The notes: generated from the letters alone by a model not told the origin. Positions 51,205 through 63,737 are shown, counted from the stretch's first letter. The stretch: DNA of 64,000 nucleotides from Montifringilla adamsi (GCA_017590115.1 JAGGNK010013114.1:2294001-2358000), one strand, 5' to 3'. Made by a program: numbers and translations.

Positions 51205-52922
51205 TTTCAAAAGAAAAAGAAAGAACACATCTTCATGTCTCAGAAAACTCTACTGCAATGTATGTGGAACCTACGTGGAACATTGGAACCTATGTCAGCT
51301 AAAACCCATCTGATTCTTGAGCTGGGTATCTTTAGGAAGAAAAAAGAGATGAAAATAGGAAAACTGTACCTTCCTTCATTGGTAAAAATCTGTGGGGTCC
51401 TGAGTTTTTTCCAGTATTAACACCATATATAACTAGATTAGTTGGCTGTGATTTGTTTTGGTTGTAGCAATAAGAGTAAACACATACATGCTCAGCACTC
51501 CTGGGCAGCAGGAACCATGATTTCATTTTTTATTGTTTCATGGTATTATTTATTAGCACACCTGAGGGAGTCCAAGTGATGACGGGCATCTAATATGGCA
51601 ACACAAACCTTCAGGTTCTTACAGTATGGGAAATGTGGGTGGTGTCTCCAAATCTTTGGACTTACATTCTGTGAGACGATCCTGTGCAACAGTGACATCC
51701 ATGGCATCTTCAACAAACATTCTTAGAAAGTGTCTCTAATTAGTCACCTTCTTTTATCTTTATTTTACTTTGAAATGGTGTAAACTTTAGGATTTGAGTA
51801 CAATCTATTTTCTGTCACCATTGTGGTGCAAAATCACAAGAAAAAATAGGTTAAACAATTTTTGGAAGCCAGAAATGGAAACGTTGGATGGGACTAATCA
51901 AACCACAATAAGGTAAGTAGTTTGATCTTCAGGAAAGAGTTGTGATATAGTGTCTCCTACCTCCTTTGTCAGGCAAAGGTAAAAACAGCTCATTAAATAA
52001 GCTGAAATTGCTAACCTGTTCTTTCACTCCCACTCTTCCAGTACCTGCATCAAACAATTATGCAGAGATTCTAACACGGGCTATGTAACATATTCTGAGA
52101 ACATACAGTAAAAGAACCTTATTAGCTATCTCCATTAGCTGAAATGAGCAGGAGCAAAATAGCTAGTAAGCTGAATTTTAGGTGTAGGGCATTACACATC
52201 CCACAGAGATAACAGAGAAAATTCATGCCTCTTTTAAAAGCTGTCAGAGTGTAGGCTGGGAAAGATAATACAGCAATGGGTTGCATTAAGATCAGGTACT
52301 GTGCAAACAGAAAAGGTGGAAACTTAAGCAAAGCTACAAAAGCTCAATTTCTGAAGCTAAATTTTGCCAAAGGGTCAGATTCCCATGTCCCTGGGTAGCT
52401 GAAGAATCCTAGAAGACAGACAGCCAGGCACAGAACAGCTCATTGCAGGTCTCTGCAAACTTGCCACAGAAATCTGCACTGAACAGGGAGATTTTGGCCC
52501 TTGCATGCCTCTTGATTTCCTGCACCTGTTCCTCACTTCTAGGAGCAAGCAGTTACAGTCATGAAGGACCATCCACACAGATGCCATTCCTCCCTCTCCA
52601 TTTGCCATCTAAGAGCCACACTGAAATCCACAGGTGCCACCAGTTTCTCTCTGGATTTAAATACAATGGAAGTAAGGAATTAAGAGTGGAGACAGCAGAG
52701 TGAAGCTTTCCTGAAGTGAACATAAGAGCTGAAAATGAATCTTGAAAACTGCAAGACTTCAAGAACAGACATTTTAGTTTCTGTATCTGACTGAGAAATG
52801 GAGACAAAGCAGAGAGAAGGATGCATTGGGCTGATGGTCCTAGAGGCAAATCTTGGCGAGGGGAGAAGTTCTTTGCTGAGTTTGGTCTGTAACTATTGTT
52901 TATCTAGCCATTGATGTGAAAA
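51205..52922. other. Unique sequence, no gene seen
   Basis: No gene or known repeat is recognised between the hairpin and the minus-strand CR1. Open frames reach 96 codons (minus, 52559-52849) without motif. Confidence 0.65.
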
Positions 52923-53215
52923 ATCGTAGAATGATTTGGGCTGAAAGGGGTTTTAAAGATTTTCTAGTTCCACCTCCCCTGCAATGAGCAGGGATGGTTT
53001 CACTAGGGCGGTTTGCTCAAAATGCCAGCCAACCTGGCCTTGAACATTCCCAAGGGTAGGGCATCCTGGGCTTCTCTGGATAACCTTTGCCAGTGCCTCA
53101 CCACCCTCACTGTAAAGAATTTCTTCTGAATATCAAATCTACACCTACCCTCTTTTAGTTTGAATCAAGCGCTACACTTCACACATGGGCATCTCTTTCC
53201 CCATGAGTAAGCAAA
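52923..53215 (-). mobile_element. CR1 LINE 3' fragment (minus strand)
   Basis: Read on the minus strand this is a CR1 tail. On the plus strand it starts with 'atcgtagaatgatttgggct' (the reversed CR1 terminus) and continues with 'gccagccaacctggccttga', 'acattcccaagggtagggca', 'gcttctctggataacctttg' and 'ccagtgcctcaccaccctca', then 'ctgtaaagaatttcttctga'. These are the reverse complements of the standard CR1 landmarks. The left boundary is clear. The right boundary is gradual, near 53215. It is non-autonomous and 5'-truncated. Confidence 0.92.
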
Positions 53216-56200
53216 AGGAATTTGGCAACCTGGACAGGACTGCCACCCCTGCCAAGCCTACTGAACCACAAAACAACTTCCCCCACAGATGCTCAGATAT
53301 TTTAAATTTGTCTAAACTGAATTGACAATGGCAGCTGCACCGTTCAAAACTGCAAAAAGCCTTACAGTGTCCAGCCTTCTACCAGCATCGCAGACATGGC
53401 TTTTTCAGAAATTAGAGTTGAGAGTGAACTTCAGAAAGGATTTTTTCCTACATAGGAAATCTAAAACTTAATTAGTAAATAAGATGCCAGTGCTTTATTG
53501 CTAAAGGAAAACAAGGAGGAAGGGGGTGCTATCCATATTCCTTTTTTCATTGAGGAGCTGATAGTCTACAGACAGGAGACAAACATGGGTACTTTTGATT
53601 TTTTGTTACAGCAGCAAGTCCCTGCATACTCCTTCATGAAACAGCTTGTCTAAAATTCTACTTGACAAATGTATTCTCAAAAGTGGTCTCAGAGATTTTT
53701 TTCATCTTCATTAGCAGTTCAACTGTTTTTAATAACAGATTTTGAGGGCAGGTGAAAAGGGAGGGATTCTCTTGCTGACAACTATTTCTGAAAATTACTT
53801 TTAATTTGTGTGTGTGTGTGTGGAACCAGCTTAACATGGACAAACCAGCATCTAAAACAGTTAGGAAGAAATTAAATCTCTCCATGAAGAGACTTGTACT
53901 TGTGATTTAGAAAAACGTCCATTTTGACCTACTAGTATATAAAGACAGGTACAACATGGCAGCTACTAGTGTCACATTGACCTAAAAAGGTGGAGAAAAA
54001 AAACAGGACATGGCTTTTTTTCCTAGAGGCAAAAGCAAATGATCTGTGGTCTTACATCCTTCTGGTTATATAGAATAGAAATATTTTATTCTTGTCCTGT
54101 TTATGGGACCAGATCCTCATCTGGTCACTTTACATTTTACATAGCACACTTTACATTTGCTAGGAGATTTTTTGACTGTATAAAGCCAGGGCTGATGACC
54201 TGACACTGTGTGTCCCTGAATTCCCTTTCCCAAGATACAGAGAGAAGTCTGACTGTCTGGGACAGCAAGGGATGCATCTGGGATCCAGCTATTTCTGGCC
54301 TAAATAAAGCAGTCCACAAATTAGACAAATTTGATCCAGGAGTCAAAATAAAGAAGGAATAGAAAGGTGATAGAAATTTACTCTTGTCTGCCTAACTGAA
54401 AGAGTAAGAACTCCCCACAAACATGTGAAAAAATAAATGTATATGGCAAATACAGATTTATTTTAAACTGCAAAGTATACTGACACTTTTAGCAAGTCTA
54501 TGGAAGACCTTGACATATCTCAATGGAGAGGGTGACTATACAAACATATCATGGGCAGTTTTATTCTAGACTAGTTTGCACATATCTTGGAAGAGCACCA
54601 TGCAAAGGATGCAGAGACAGTGTTGACTTAACTAACTCCAGAACCGAGTTACATTCAGTCTTTTGAGTGGTTAGGCTTATTTTCTGATGTACAGCACAAT
54701 ATCTCACTTTTGAGAGGAATTTACTGTGCCTTCAGCTGACTCTTTGACAACCCTTTCCAGAAGGAACAGTTTTAACTGACACTAGTTCCTAAAGGCATGG
54801 TGCTGGTCTTTCACTTCATTAAATTGAAGGCATTGCTTGAAGAAATTGAGCTTAATTAACTTATGATAAAGCACTACTAAATCAAAATCTGGTATCTATA
54901 ATTTGGAAATAACCAGAATTTCTCCTTGCTTTCAAGGAGAGGAAAAGACTTTATTTTCCTTAGCTGATAATTCCAATTAAAAAGTCTACAAATCACATCA
55001 GATTAATTAAGTTTTATGTGAAAGTACAAGTGTATATATTTTACTTATTAATGTATTTCATTTGCACAACTCCGGTTATAAATATTGATCTGTTTGGACC
55101 ATTAACTGAAGTGCAGCTTTAAAAATAGAATGATCAAATTCAATAAAACCTAAATTTAAGAATAACAAATTTTGTCTTTTAATACAGCAACCATTAGCTT
55201 AGTAGAAGCCAGCTGGATTGAAGAAGAAATAGCTACGAGGCTGTTTCCCACAGCAGCCTCTAAAACAGAGATTACAAGTGTATTCTTCAGCTGTTAAGAA
55301 TCATGGTTTCTTCTGCTAGTTTACTAGTGGCAAATTGGCTTAAAAGAGTCACCATAAATAGATAACATAGGGTAGCTAGTGCCAAATGTGTTTATTAGGC
55401 TAAATGAGAGTATTAACCTTAAACGCAATGGGATTTTTTGTCCACATCCAAAGTCACTGGTGTGAATGGTACTTGCTTCATTCTGTGTCATCTGAGACAT
55501 GCAGGCTCTGCACTCTGGCCATGGTTAATCAAACCCTTAAAGATCACAAGGGCACTGAAAGGTTAACCATTATCTCTCTGCTAGTCTTTTGCAAGGAAGG
55601 TAGGAATCTCAGGGGCAAGAGAAGCATGCACAATGAAAAGGGGAAGGAATAAATAAATTAGAGTTTTCTAGCCAAAGGTAAATCCATCTGTTCATGTTGG
55701 ATTTATCATGATCAGAGAACAATGCCTACATGAGCTAGAATACACAGAATGCAGAGTGATAGCAGAGCTAAAGGTGAAACTAAGAAAGAACTTTGTCCAA
55801 GCTCTGTCTGCAGAAGAGATGATATTGATGCTAATAGTTGCAAAAGAAAACTTGAGAGCTTTGTCTGTGTTTATGGATGGCTGCCATAGAGCACTTTCCA
55901 ACTCACATGTGACTGGGTGAAGAAATAAGGTGGGGCAGAAAACAACCCACACTGTCCCTACTACATCTGGTACATAAGGGGTGCTGGGGAGCACCCTCCA
56001 GGTTATAACTCACACATCAGTCTTGTTCCAAATCTGCTTCTGAAATAGCTGAACATTCTATTTTACTCAGGCTGGGATGAGAAAACCAGACCAGTTTCAG
56101 CTCGGTTTGACCTAGCATTCAGCAGATACCAAGTGGAGGCTCACAAAGTTTCCTACTTGCTGAGCTACTGTCCTCTTAAAACAATCCAATGCAAGTAAAC

Positions 56201-57917
56201 GCTATTTAAATCGATTGTGTGCATTCACAGACAAAATTGGTTTAAAATTTATTATGTGTTGTGGCTCACCATGTCGAGAGAGAACAGAACATACATTTTA
56301 AAAAACAAGCAGGTTTTCTTAAAATAATCAAACATTCAATAAAAGAGGTTTATTGCTGCCATCTTTATTTGTTAGGATGGGGAATGGACTATTTTACTCT
56401 TCTTCTTGCAAGCTAAGCAGTGTTGAATAACCATGGGAAGGATACAGGGATTTGCTTTATTAAGTTTAATAATAACTTCAATTGTCTTTGAATTTATTTT
56501 AATCTTGATTTAAATGTATAATGCAGTGTATTCATCTCTACAGTTCTTGAATTGCCCACTTGCATAAGAAAATACACTTCAGAATATGCTTATTAAAGAA
56601 CATAATGGCTTTGAGGGATTTTCAAAAGCAAAGAGACATTATAATCTTCTCTCACTGTAGTAGTTGCATATTTCAAATGTAGACAACGTTTGCTTTACAA
56701 TTATTAATTATTATGGCTGCCAGATGCAATTAAAGAACAGCTTGTGTTCTTCCTATGGCTCCCTTCAAGCATTCACCATGCAAGTCATTACTGAAATAGC
56801 TGGATTAGAAAATACTAATGGCCAGCATGTGTATGATCTTTACTCCCCAAAACCCTAAAATAACTTGGAAAAGAGAGGCATTATTGACCTGTTGTTCTGA
56901 GGAGGAGAAGTGGAGGGTGGAGACATTCAGGCAAATGCATTTGCCTATTTGAGGTAATTCCACTTGTAGGAATTGTGCATGGAGAGTACAAAACCTTTTC
57001 AAAGGCATTTCACCACATAGTGAAAGGATTTTCAAAAAGCTTTCAACAAGCTTCCTCTTAAAGGGCTTTTAATAAATATTTTCAAAAATACTCAAAAAAG
57101 AAAAGGGGGAAAGAGTGAGAGGACAAATTTGTTAATGCTCGATTATTCAGAAGAGTGGAATGAAAGGATGCTGTAAAAGCACACAGAAATATGGCACTGT
57201 AGTGGAGAATAACATGAAAGCCAAAATGCAGTGTCAGTAAATATGCAGTGATGCACCAGGAGACACAATTTAACCTGATATGTGCAGGGACAGGCTGTGA
57301 ACTATCTGCCCTTTGTCCAGAATGAGAGCTCCCAGTCACAGCAGCTGATTCCATAAAAACATCAGCTGGCCCAAGAAAAACACAAGAGGATGCTTGGAAA
57401 TACCGGGAAACAAATAGAGAATCAAGCTGCAAATGTAATTATTTCTTTTTATAAACCTATGGTGTGCCCATACCTCAACACTGCCTGCAGTGTCTGACTT
57501 TCTGGTCAGAAAAGCTGTACAAGGGTGAGAAAACATTCAGATAAGGTATCACATAGACAAGAATAATGTCCAAAGTAAAAATAACCAGATTAAGACTCTT
57601 GCAGAGGAAAGAGAGAACCAAGGGTAGACGTGACACAAATTAATGGAGATGTCAATAACATTGAGAAGTTCATTAGGAAATTATTTGATTTTTCACAGCT
57701 CAAGAAATAGGGACAAAAAATGACATTATCAGGTGACAGGCTGAAAGCAAACAAACAAAAGAAGGCATTTTTATAAGCAGCACAATTAAACCAAGAAATT
57801 TCTTGCCCAAGATTATTCTAAATAATGCTTATTCTTACCAGTTCAAACAGCAACAGGGTCAATTCATGGAAATAATTCTACCAAGAATGGTAAATCCAAA
57901 ACCAATGTTTATAACCA
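53216..57917. other. Unique AT-rich sequence; small (TG)n at 53807-53822
   Basis: No gene is recognised. A short TG repeat lies at 53807-53822. Blocks at about 54950-55160 and 56150-56290 are AT-rich, repeat-free and contain homeodomain-like words, and the second also keeps a few CpGs (aacgc, atcgat, gtcgag). A 70-codon plus-strand frame at 55708-55920 has a protein-like amino-acid mix but no domain, splice context or homologue that I know. Confidence 0.62.
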
Positions 57918-58046
57918 AGGATTGCTGGAGGCAAGGAGAATATGCCAGGGAGGCATCAATCTATACTTGCCCTGTTATTGTGACCTTCTCAACCATTCAG
58001 TACTTGACTACTGCTGAAAACCAGCTACAGGCTAGATGAATCTTAC
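57918..58046 (+). mobile_element. Probable ancient CR1/L3-like LINE tail
   Basis: The stretch contains, in order, 'attgctggaggcaaggag', 'aatatgccagggaggcatca', 'tatacttgccctgttattgt', 'gaaaaccagctacaggctag' and 'atgaatctt'. This order resembles an old amniote LINE tail I remember from reptiles and birds, which ends with a phrase of the type 'gacaggatactgggctagatggacc'. The match is strongly diverged and was made by eye, so the family name is tentative. If correct it is far older than the CR1 tails elsewhere in the window. Confidence 0.45.
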
Positions 58047-58426
58047 CACCCCTTAAAAAATGCTTCAGTGGCCTGAAGAGGGCCTCCACAAACAGAATTT
58101 TTTTGCTGATACAGATACTTCTGTTGTTTACTGTGGTCGGTGGGCTTGCCCAAAGAAACCCAATGGATCCCAAACAGAATTTGATGCTACAGATGATACC
58201 AACGTCTATTAATTATTTCCTCTTGGGTGGAAAGATGAAACATTGACTATGTTGAAATCAGCAACAATTTTGGCAAATCCTGCAGCAGAAGCAGGATCTC
58301 ACTTCATTCTACTTGACTCCCAAGACTCAAGTCCTCCCAACATATCAGGTTTTCTTCTGGTCACTGCCAGAATAGTCAACATGAAAGGACAAGAAGATTT
58401 CCAAAGTACAGAACTTTGCAGCCTGC
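58047..58426. other. Unique sequence between the old LINE tail and the LTR
   Basis: There are 380 bases with no recognisable feature. The last bases (gcagcctgc) form the left flank of the solo LTR. Confidence 0.6.
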
Positions 58427-58989
58427 TGTGCTGGTTTTGGCTGGGGTAGAGTTAATTTTCTCCCCAGTAACTGATACTGTGGGCTGTGCTTTGAATTTGT
58501 GCTGAAAGCAGTGTTGATAAAGCAGAGATGTTGTTATTGCTGCTTGCACAGAGTGAAGGCCTCTTCTGCTGCTTGTACTGCCTCACCAGTGGGTGGGCTG
58601 GGGCTGTACAAGAGGCACACAGCCAGGACAGCGGATCCCAGCTGACCCAAGGGATATTCCACACCATATGGCACCATGATCAGCATGGAAAGCTGGGGGA
58701 AGACAGAAAGGGGGACGTTCAGAGCGTTTGTTTGCAAGTCATCACTGCATGAGATGGAGCCCAGGTTTCCTGGGGATGGCTGCCTGCCTGCCTGCCCATG
58801 GGAAGTGGTGAATGAATGCCCTGCTTTGCTTTGCTCATGTACAGCTTTTGCTTTCACTATGAAACTATCTTTATCCCAACCCATGGGTTTTTTCACTTTT
58901 GCTCTTCCAGTTCTCTCTGACCCTGTGAGTGGAGCAGTGTGTGAGTGGTTGTATGGTACTCGGTTGCTGGCTGGGCTTAAATCACAACA
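58427..58989 (+). mobile_element. Solo LTR of an avian endogenous retrovirus (plus strand)
   Basis: About 563 bases starting 'tgtgctggttttggctgggg' and ending 'cttaaatcacaaca', with the TG...CA termini of retroviral LTRs. Internal landmarks known from a common bird LTR group are 'agttaattttctccccag', 'agtgttgataaagcagagat', 'agggatattccacaccatat', 'ctggggatggctgcctgcct', 'gggaagtggtgaatgaatgc' and 'tttatcccaacccatgggtt'. No internal retroviral genes or second LTR are seen nearby, so it is a solo LTR. No clear target-site duplication is visible (cctgc versus catca). At the place where related copies have a TATA-like sequence (about 58676-58695) this copy reads 'gatcagcatggaaagctggg', so the promoter looks degraded. 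The antisense 153-codon frame (58534-58995) is not a gene. Confidence 0.88.
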
Positions 58990-59204
58990 CATCACTTCAA
59001 CACAATGTGAGAGGAAGTGTTACTAAACAGGACTTTATACTAAAACAGCATACAAAAATGTATGAGCACCATGATTCTGGAATTGGTCTGCTTACAGTCA
59101 GTCTCATCAACACATTAGCTCTGTTTTAACATTCAGATAGCTGACTTTGAAAGCAAACCTGATTTTGCATCTTAAAGAGAAGCATGTAAAATGTCTTATA
59201 GACT
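58990..59204. other. Unique sequence right of the LTR
   Basis: Ordinary AT-rich sequence. Its first bases (catcacttcaac) do not repeat the left flank of the LTR. Confidence 0.55.
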
Positions 59205-59240
59205 TTCACACTTTATTTGAAGATTATCATAAAGTGTGAA
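59205..59240. repeat. Perfect 12-bp inverted repeat with 12-base loop
   Basis: Left arm ttcacactttat (59205-59216), loop of 12 bases, right arm ataaagtgtgaa (59229-59240). It is complementary without mismatch. In AT-rich sequence an inverted repeat of this size is only modestly unexpected. Confidence 0.93.
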
Positions 59241-62200
59241 TTTTTCATACCACAAAGAGTGTAAACCATATACCTTTTAAGACTGCTGACAGTTATAATT
59301 TTTTTTCAGAGAATGATCTGGTCTATATTTTCATCAGAGTTGAAAGCATCAGAACTGAAGTTAGAAGTCCACAGGTTGAAATGAACTGTCCTTAATTGAA
59401 CAAAGCCTCCCTTTAAAAAAAATTGTAGTTTCATGGATTCTTCCAGCACATTTTCTTTGGCCTTTTAAAAAACATTTGAATCAAAAAATTATTTGATTTT
59501 TAAAAATGAACGTTAGTGAATTTCAAAAAACACTTGATATAGCATTACTCATGGGATGAAACATGGTGTTATGAACTAGAGAATGAGTAAACAACCTCAC
59601 ATAGCAATATTCATTTACTATATTAACATTTTCTTGATCCATACAAAAACAATAAAGGAATGAAAACAGAGTCACTACTTGTTAAGAAAACCTCTCTATG
59701 AGGCAGAATTTTCTGCACATTCCTGACATGGCCCCATTTATTAGTGAGAGTAATTTCAATATTTCTTCAGGAACAGCAATTTGCTTAATTGTGGATAAGC
59801 AAGATGGATGAAACTGTTGAGATACAGAGAGATTTTTAGCCATGACAATTCATGAAGTAAACTAATCTCATCTTGACAAATGAATAAAATTTTTGGATTC
59901 TAAGTCTAAATCCAACAGATGAAGCTAATCCACTGAGGGTTTTAATAATAAGAAAGGGGAAATGAGATGAACCATATAGCTAAATTATAACTATATAGCT
60001 AAATTTTTGTAACTAGACAGTTGGAAAAGCAGAGACAGTTTGCACTTGTAACAAGTTAGATCTTATGAAACCATGTAATGAAATAAAAAACTTAACAAAG
60101 AATTAAAACAAAGATAGAGGACTTTAATTGAAAACTTGATCAATTAGCACAGGTGCCATAAGAAGGAGGCAACAGAGCATGAAATTTGATTAAACCGAAC
60201 CATACGTCCTACTTCATTTTCAGCGATGTCACAAAACTGATGACCTTGAAAAGAGAAGACATTAGAAGAGTGTAAAATAGCAGTTATCTCAATGCTGGCT
60301 AAAATAGAGAACTGATAATAAATATTGTACAGCAAGGAAGCCTTAAATTAAAATCACATACATATTCAGAATGGAGAGATGGGTAGTCATAAATTGCAAT
60401 AATTGACACACAATACAAATTTATTACAATGGATCTAGGCAGAGGGAAAGTAAGGAAGTGCCCTAACTCCACAAATTTGACAAACGGAGCAGATCATACT
60501 CCAGCTCACTGACTGCTCAGATTATTGTTTGATAGTTGGCATGATTCTACTGCATTAGGTGATCTTTTCATAGTCATATGAAAAAATCATAAAATTATAT
60601 GAAAAAAGTCATAAATTCTAAAGATGCACTGAGCATCTACAGCAACACAGGACTGGAGTCACAGTGTGATTCTTCTGTTTTGACCCAAAATAAAATCAGG
60701 AAAAAGGCACTCATTCACCCACGTCATGCTAACATAAAGCTACCAAGAGCTCATTTTTATTTTTGATAGGTGAAATAATAGGTGAACCTGCTACACTGCT
60801 TTGGATACAAGATGTCTTTGTTCTTGCTGCAGATGAGTAAAGCTCTCCACTGCTCTTACAGACCCCTACAGCACATGCCTACCCAGCTATGAGCCCATAT
60901 TCCTATAGGACTAAATGCAAGGACTCTGACATGTTCCCATTGCCATACAGAACCACCAACATCAGCCCCAACAACGTGGGGCTTACATTTTGAGCTTCAT
61001 TCCAGTTTTATCCCAGTTATAAACAAACAAACAAAAAAATGCCTTTCTGACCTAAATCCTGCTAAAACAAAGGTTCTTCTTTAGTATTTTTTAACAACTT
61101 GGACTGACAGGGAGACATTGTAGAGCTTCAGGGCTTTATGTCATGTGGCTGTGGTGTTTTGTTTCTCTATAGTGCTCCTTAAAATTAGATTTACTGTCAT
61201 GTGGCAGCTTAAGTGATTCTGAGCTGGATTTTTTCCAAAGTGTCATGTCCTTGCAGACATGCAATACCAGTAAGATTTGAATGAGATCATCCCAGATTGC
61301 TTTTGAAAGTCCCACTTATTGTGAATTCCAAAACAAAGCAATATCAAACATATATGCATCATGTGATAGTTTTGCTATCAGCGTTCTGAGAAAAAAAATG
61401 TTATGAGTAGAAATTCCTTATAAGAAAATTGAAAAAGATCTTTTCAGGTTAAAGAGGATTTACAGCTTGGTCTACCTGTTTGTGTATACTCAGTGTAGAA
61501 TAAACTGATGGCAAGAGAATAATACTAGTATCATATAATTTTCTATTATGATGTCAAAAAGTAAAAATGAATATTTAATTTTATGATGACTGAAAGTGAA
61601 AGGAATTTCTGCATGTCCACTATCAGAAAGTACTGCACTGTACTGTCTTGGAAATAACTAAGTCAGTTAAACACAGTGAAATAACTTGTCCACATGAGTG
61701 CTTCTTGCTTTACTGATCTACCTCCCTCTGCACAAAAAGAAAGGGACAAGCACTGGTGTAAGACTGATTTGCAGTGGTCAGAGCTCTGGTGCATCCTGTC
61801 ATGGGGGACAAGTGTAAAGCACAGAGAACACTCACAGCTGTGAGGAACATTTCATTTTTTCCAAATAATTTGCAAGTAGTTTTGTTTTTAATCTATTCCC
61901 TTATTTTTAGCTTCTTTTTGAATGGTCCACTAAATGTTTTTGCCTGCAAATTTCACAGCCTGACCTTTTAAGATCTTTCCTAACCCACTCTTCTCTAATT
62001 CTCTGGAAAATGGAGAAAAAAGTCTGCAAACACTGGACATTTTTTTCATACATTTGCTTACATTTTCTTTGGGCTGAGGGAGTACTAGCAGAGGCCCTCA
62101 TATTCCTATGAGGCTGCTGGTTTTTATCTTCTTCTTCAGCATTTATACAAACTTCCCTTGCCAAAGCAATGAAAGACACCAGTAACCAGTCAAATATTCA

Positions 62201-63525
62201 TATAAACACTCATCTAAACAACATCAACATGCAAGGAGAAGGAGTACTATTTATGAAAACTTTTTTTTTTCCCTTTTTTTTTTTCTAATTAAGCTTACAA
62301 AAATTTGCATCAATCCGGCTTCTGGGTGTCCATGGCTTTTCTTTCTTCTTCTTTTTTTCCTCTCCTTTCCTTCCTTTCATTTCTTTATAGTGGCTGATTC
62401 TATTCTAAATTTTATACCATGCATGAGAGGCATAATATATTTATTCTGAGATAGTACTAGTTTCATACATTGCACTAAGTGAAGTGTACTGCTAAATACT
62501 ACTTTTTTGACAGTCAAGTGAGATATGAGAATAAACATGAAAATATCAGTATTAATTGGCTTCTAGAGAAGGAAGTACAATCTGTTATTGCAACCATCTT
62601 ACAAAAGAAAAAGAAAAAAAAAAACAACAAAAAACAAGGAAATCAAGACTTAATTTTCTGAAATAAACAAAATAACCAAAACAGACCTTATTCTTATTCC
62701 TCAGAATTCACAGGCACCAGGAAGAGACCACCACTGTGTTTTAAATATGCACTGCTGCTGCATGGGCTGTAAGAACACAAATAGTCCAACAGTCAGTTTT
62801 TAAAAGGCACTTTTCTCATCAAGCCCACACAACTTCTGCACTGGTCAGCAATGGCTCATAGATACAGTAGGTCCTAAAAAGACGCAATAACAGCATATAA
62901 GACAATCCTCTAGAGAAATCTCTTTGCTAGCAAGAATCACAAAATGAGTAGGGAACATTCAAGGCAGTTCAGCAGATGCACTGAGTCATCACACAATGGC
63001 CATAATCAATGGCCAGGTACCTATGGAGGCTTCGCACACTCCTAACCCCAGAGTATGGAGTGTGAAGCTCCTTCTTCCCAGTGTCAGGCACAAGAAGTAC
63101 CTTTCTCTGCCTTCAGACAGAACCCAGAGAGGAGAACTCACCAGTATTTCCTTCCGTAGCACCATACAGCCAATTATATTATTTGTAGAGTATTTGCTCC
63201 TTTGTGGAGCACTTGATACATTTTTAAGGACTGAATGGATGCTTTCTGTGGATTATGCATACTGATTCTGATATAGGAATACCATATGTATTTTTTTAAG
63301 ACGCCATATGGATATTTATTAGCAATGGTAAGTTTGACAAATACATTTAAGTTTTTATTAAAAGCAAATAGAGTGCTCTAGCCTTTTTGGGACAACAAAA
63401 CTTCATGAGTCAGTGGAAAACTCTTTTTCTGAGAAGAAGTCAGAAAAAGAAGCTGAGTTGATAATTCTGGAAGGCCCATTTTAACCCAAATGATTCATTC
63501 CAAAAAGTACTCCCACCCTAAAGTC
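59241..63525. other. Unique AT-rich sequence with small tandem and pyrimidine repeats
   Basis: No gene is seen. Small items are the 13-base word atatagctaaatt repeated 19 bases apart (59974 and 59993), a T/C-rich low-complexity stretch at about 62261-62390, and an A-rich stretch at about 62605-62638. Open frames are at most 90 codons and without motif. Confidence 0.65.
60576..60617 (+). repeat. 21-bp tandem repeat (2 units)
   Basis: atatgaaaaaatcataaaatt (60576-60596) is followed directly by a closely similar 21-base unit (60597-60617) starting atatgaaaaaagtc. It is a small local duplication in AT-rich DNA. Confidence 0.9.
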
Positions 63526-63531
63526 TATGTT
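63526..63531. repeat. Left target-site duplication TATGTT
   Basis: The six bases tatgtt lie immediately before the LTR start at 63532 and recur immediately after its end at 63978-63983. A 6-bp duplication is typical of class II (ERVK/alpharetrovirus-like) integration. Confidence 0.85.
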
Positions 63532-63660
63532 TGTTGTAGTTTGTTCGGGGTGGGGGCACTCCGGGGAGTCCCCAGAGGGCCCCCAGGCTGTGAGTTGGCT
63601 GGAAGCAGCGGGCAGGCAAGGAGACTCCACACGGCTTCTGAGGGTGCTGATTGATGAGGG

Positions 63661-63666
63661 TTTATT
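63661..63666 (-). promoter_or_regulatory. AATAAA polyadenylation signal of the LTR
   Basis: tttatt on the plus strand is AATAAA on the minus strand. It lies inside the solo LTR in the position expected for the R-region polyadenylation signal, with about 130 bases remaining to the 3' edge of the LTR. Confidence 0.65.
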
Positions 63667-63710
63667 GGGGGTCCCACCCCCGGGAACAGCATGGTTACTG
63701 AGGGAAAAGA

Positions 63711-63737
63711 GGGAAGGGGGAGGGGGAAGGAGGGGGA
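63711..63737 (+). other. G-quadruplex-type G-run cluster within the LTR
   Basis: Four runs of three or more G separated by one to five bases occur here (gggaaggggg, aggggg, aaggaggggg). They form a canonical G-quadruplex pattern on the plus strand. On the LTR's own (minus) sense this is a C/T-rich stretch upstream of the polyadenylation signal. Confidence 0.8.

Noticed and set aside
55708..55920. 70-codon plus-strand frame with a protein-like amino-acid mix
   Set aside because: It is short, has no splice signals, and I recognise no domain. A homology search would be decisive.
58534..58995. 153-codon frame on the minus strand
   Set aside because: It is antisense to the solo LTR and corresponds to no retroviral protein.
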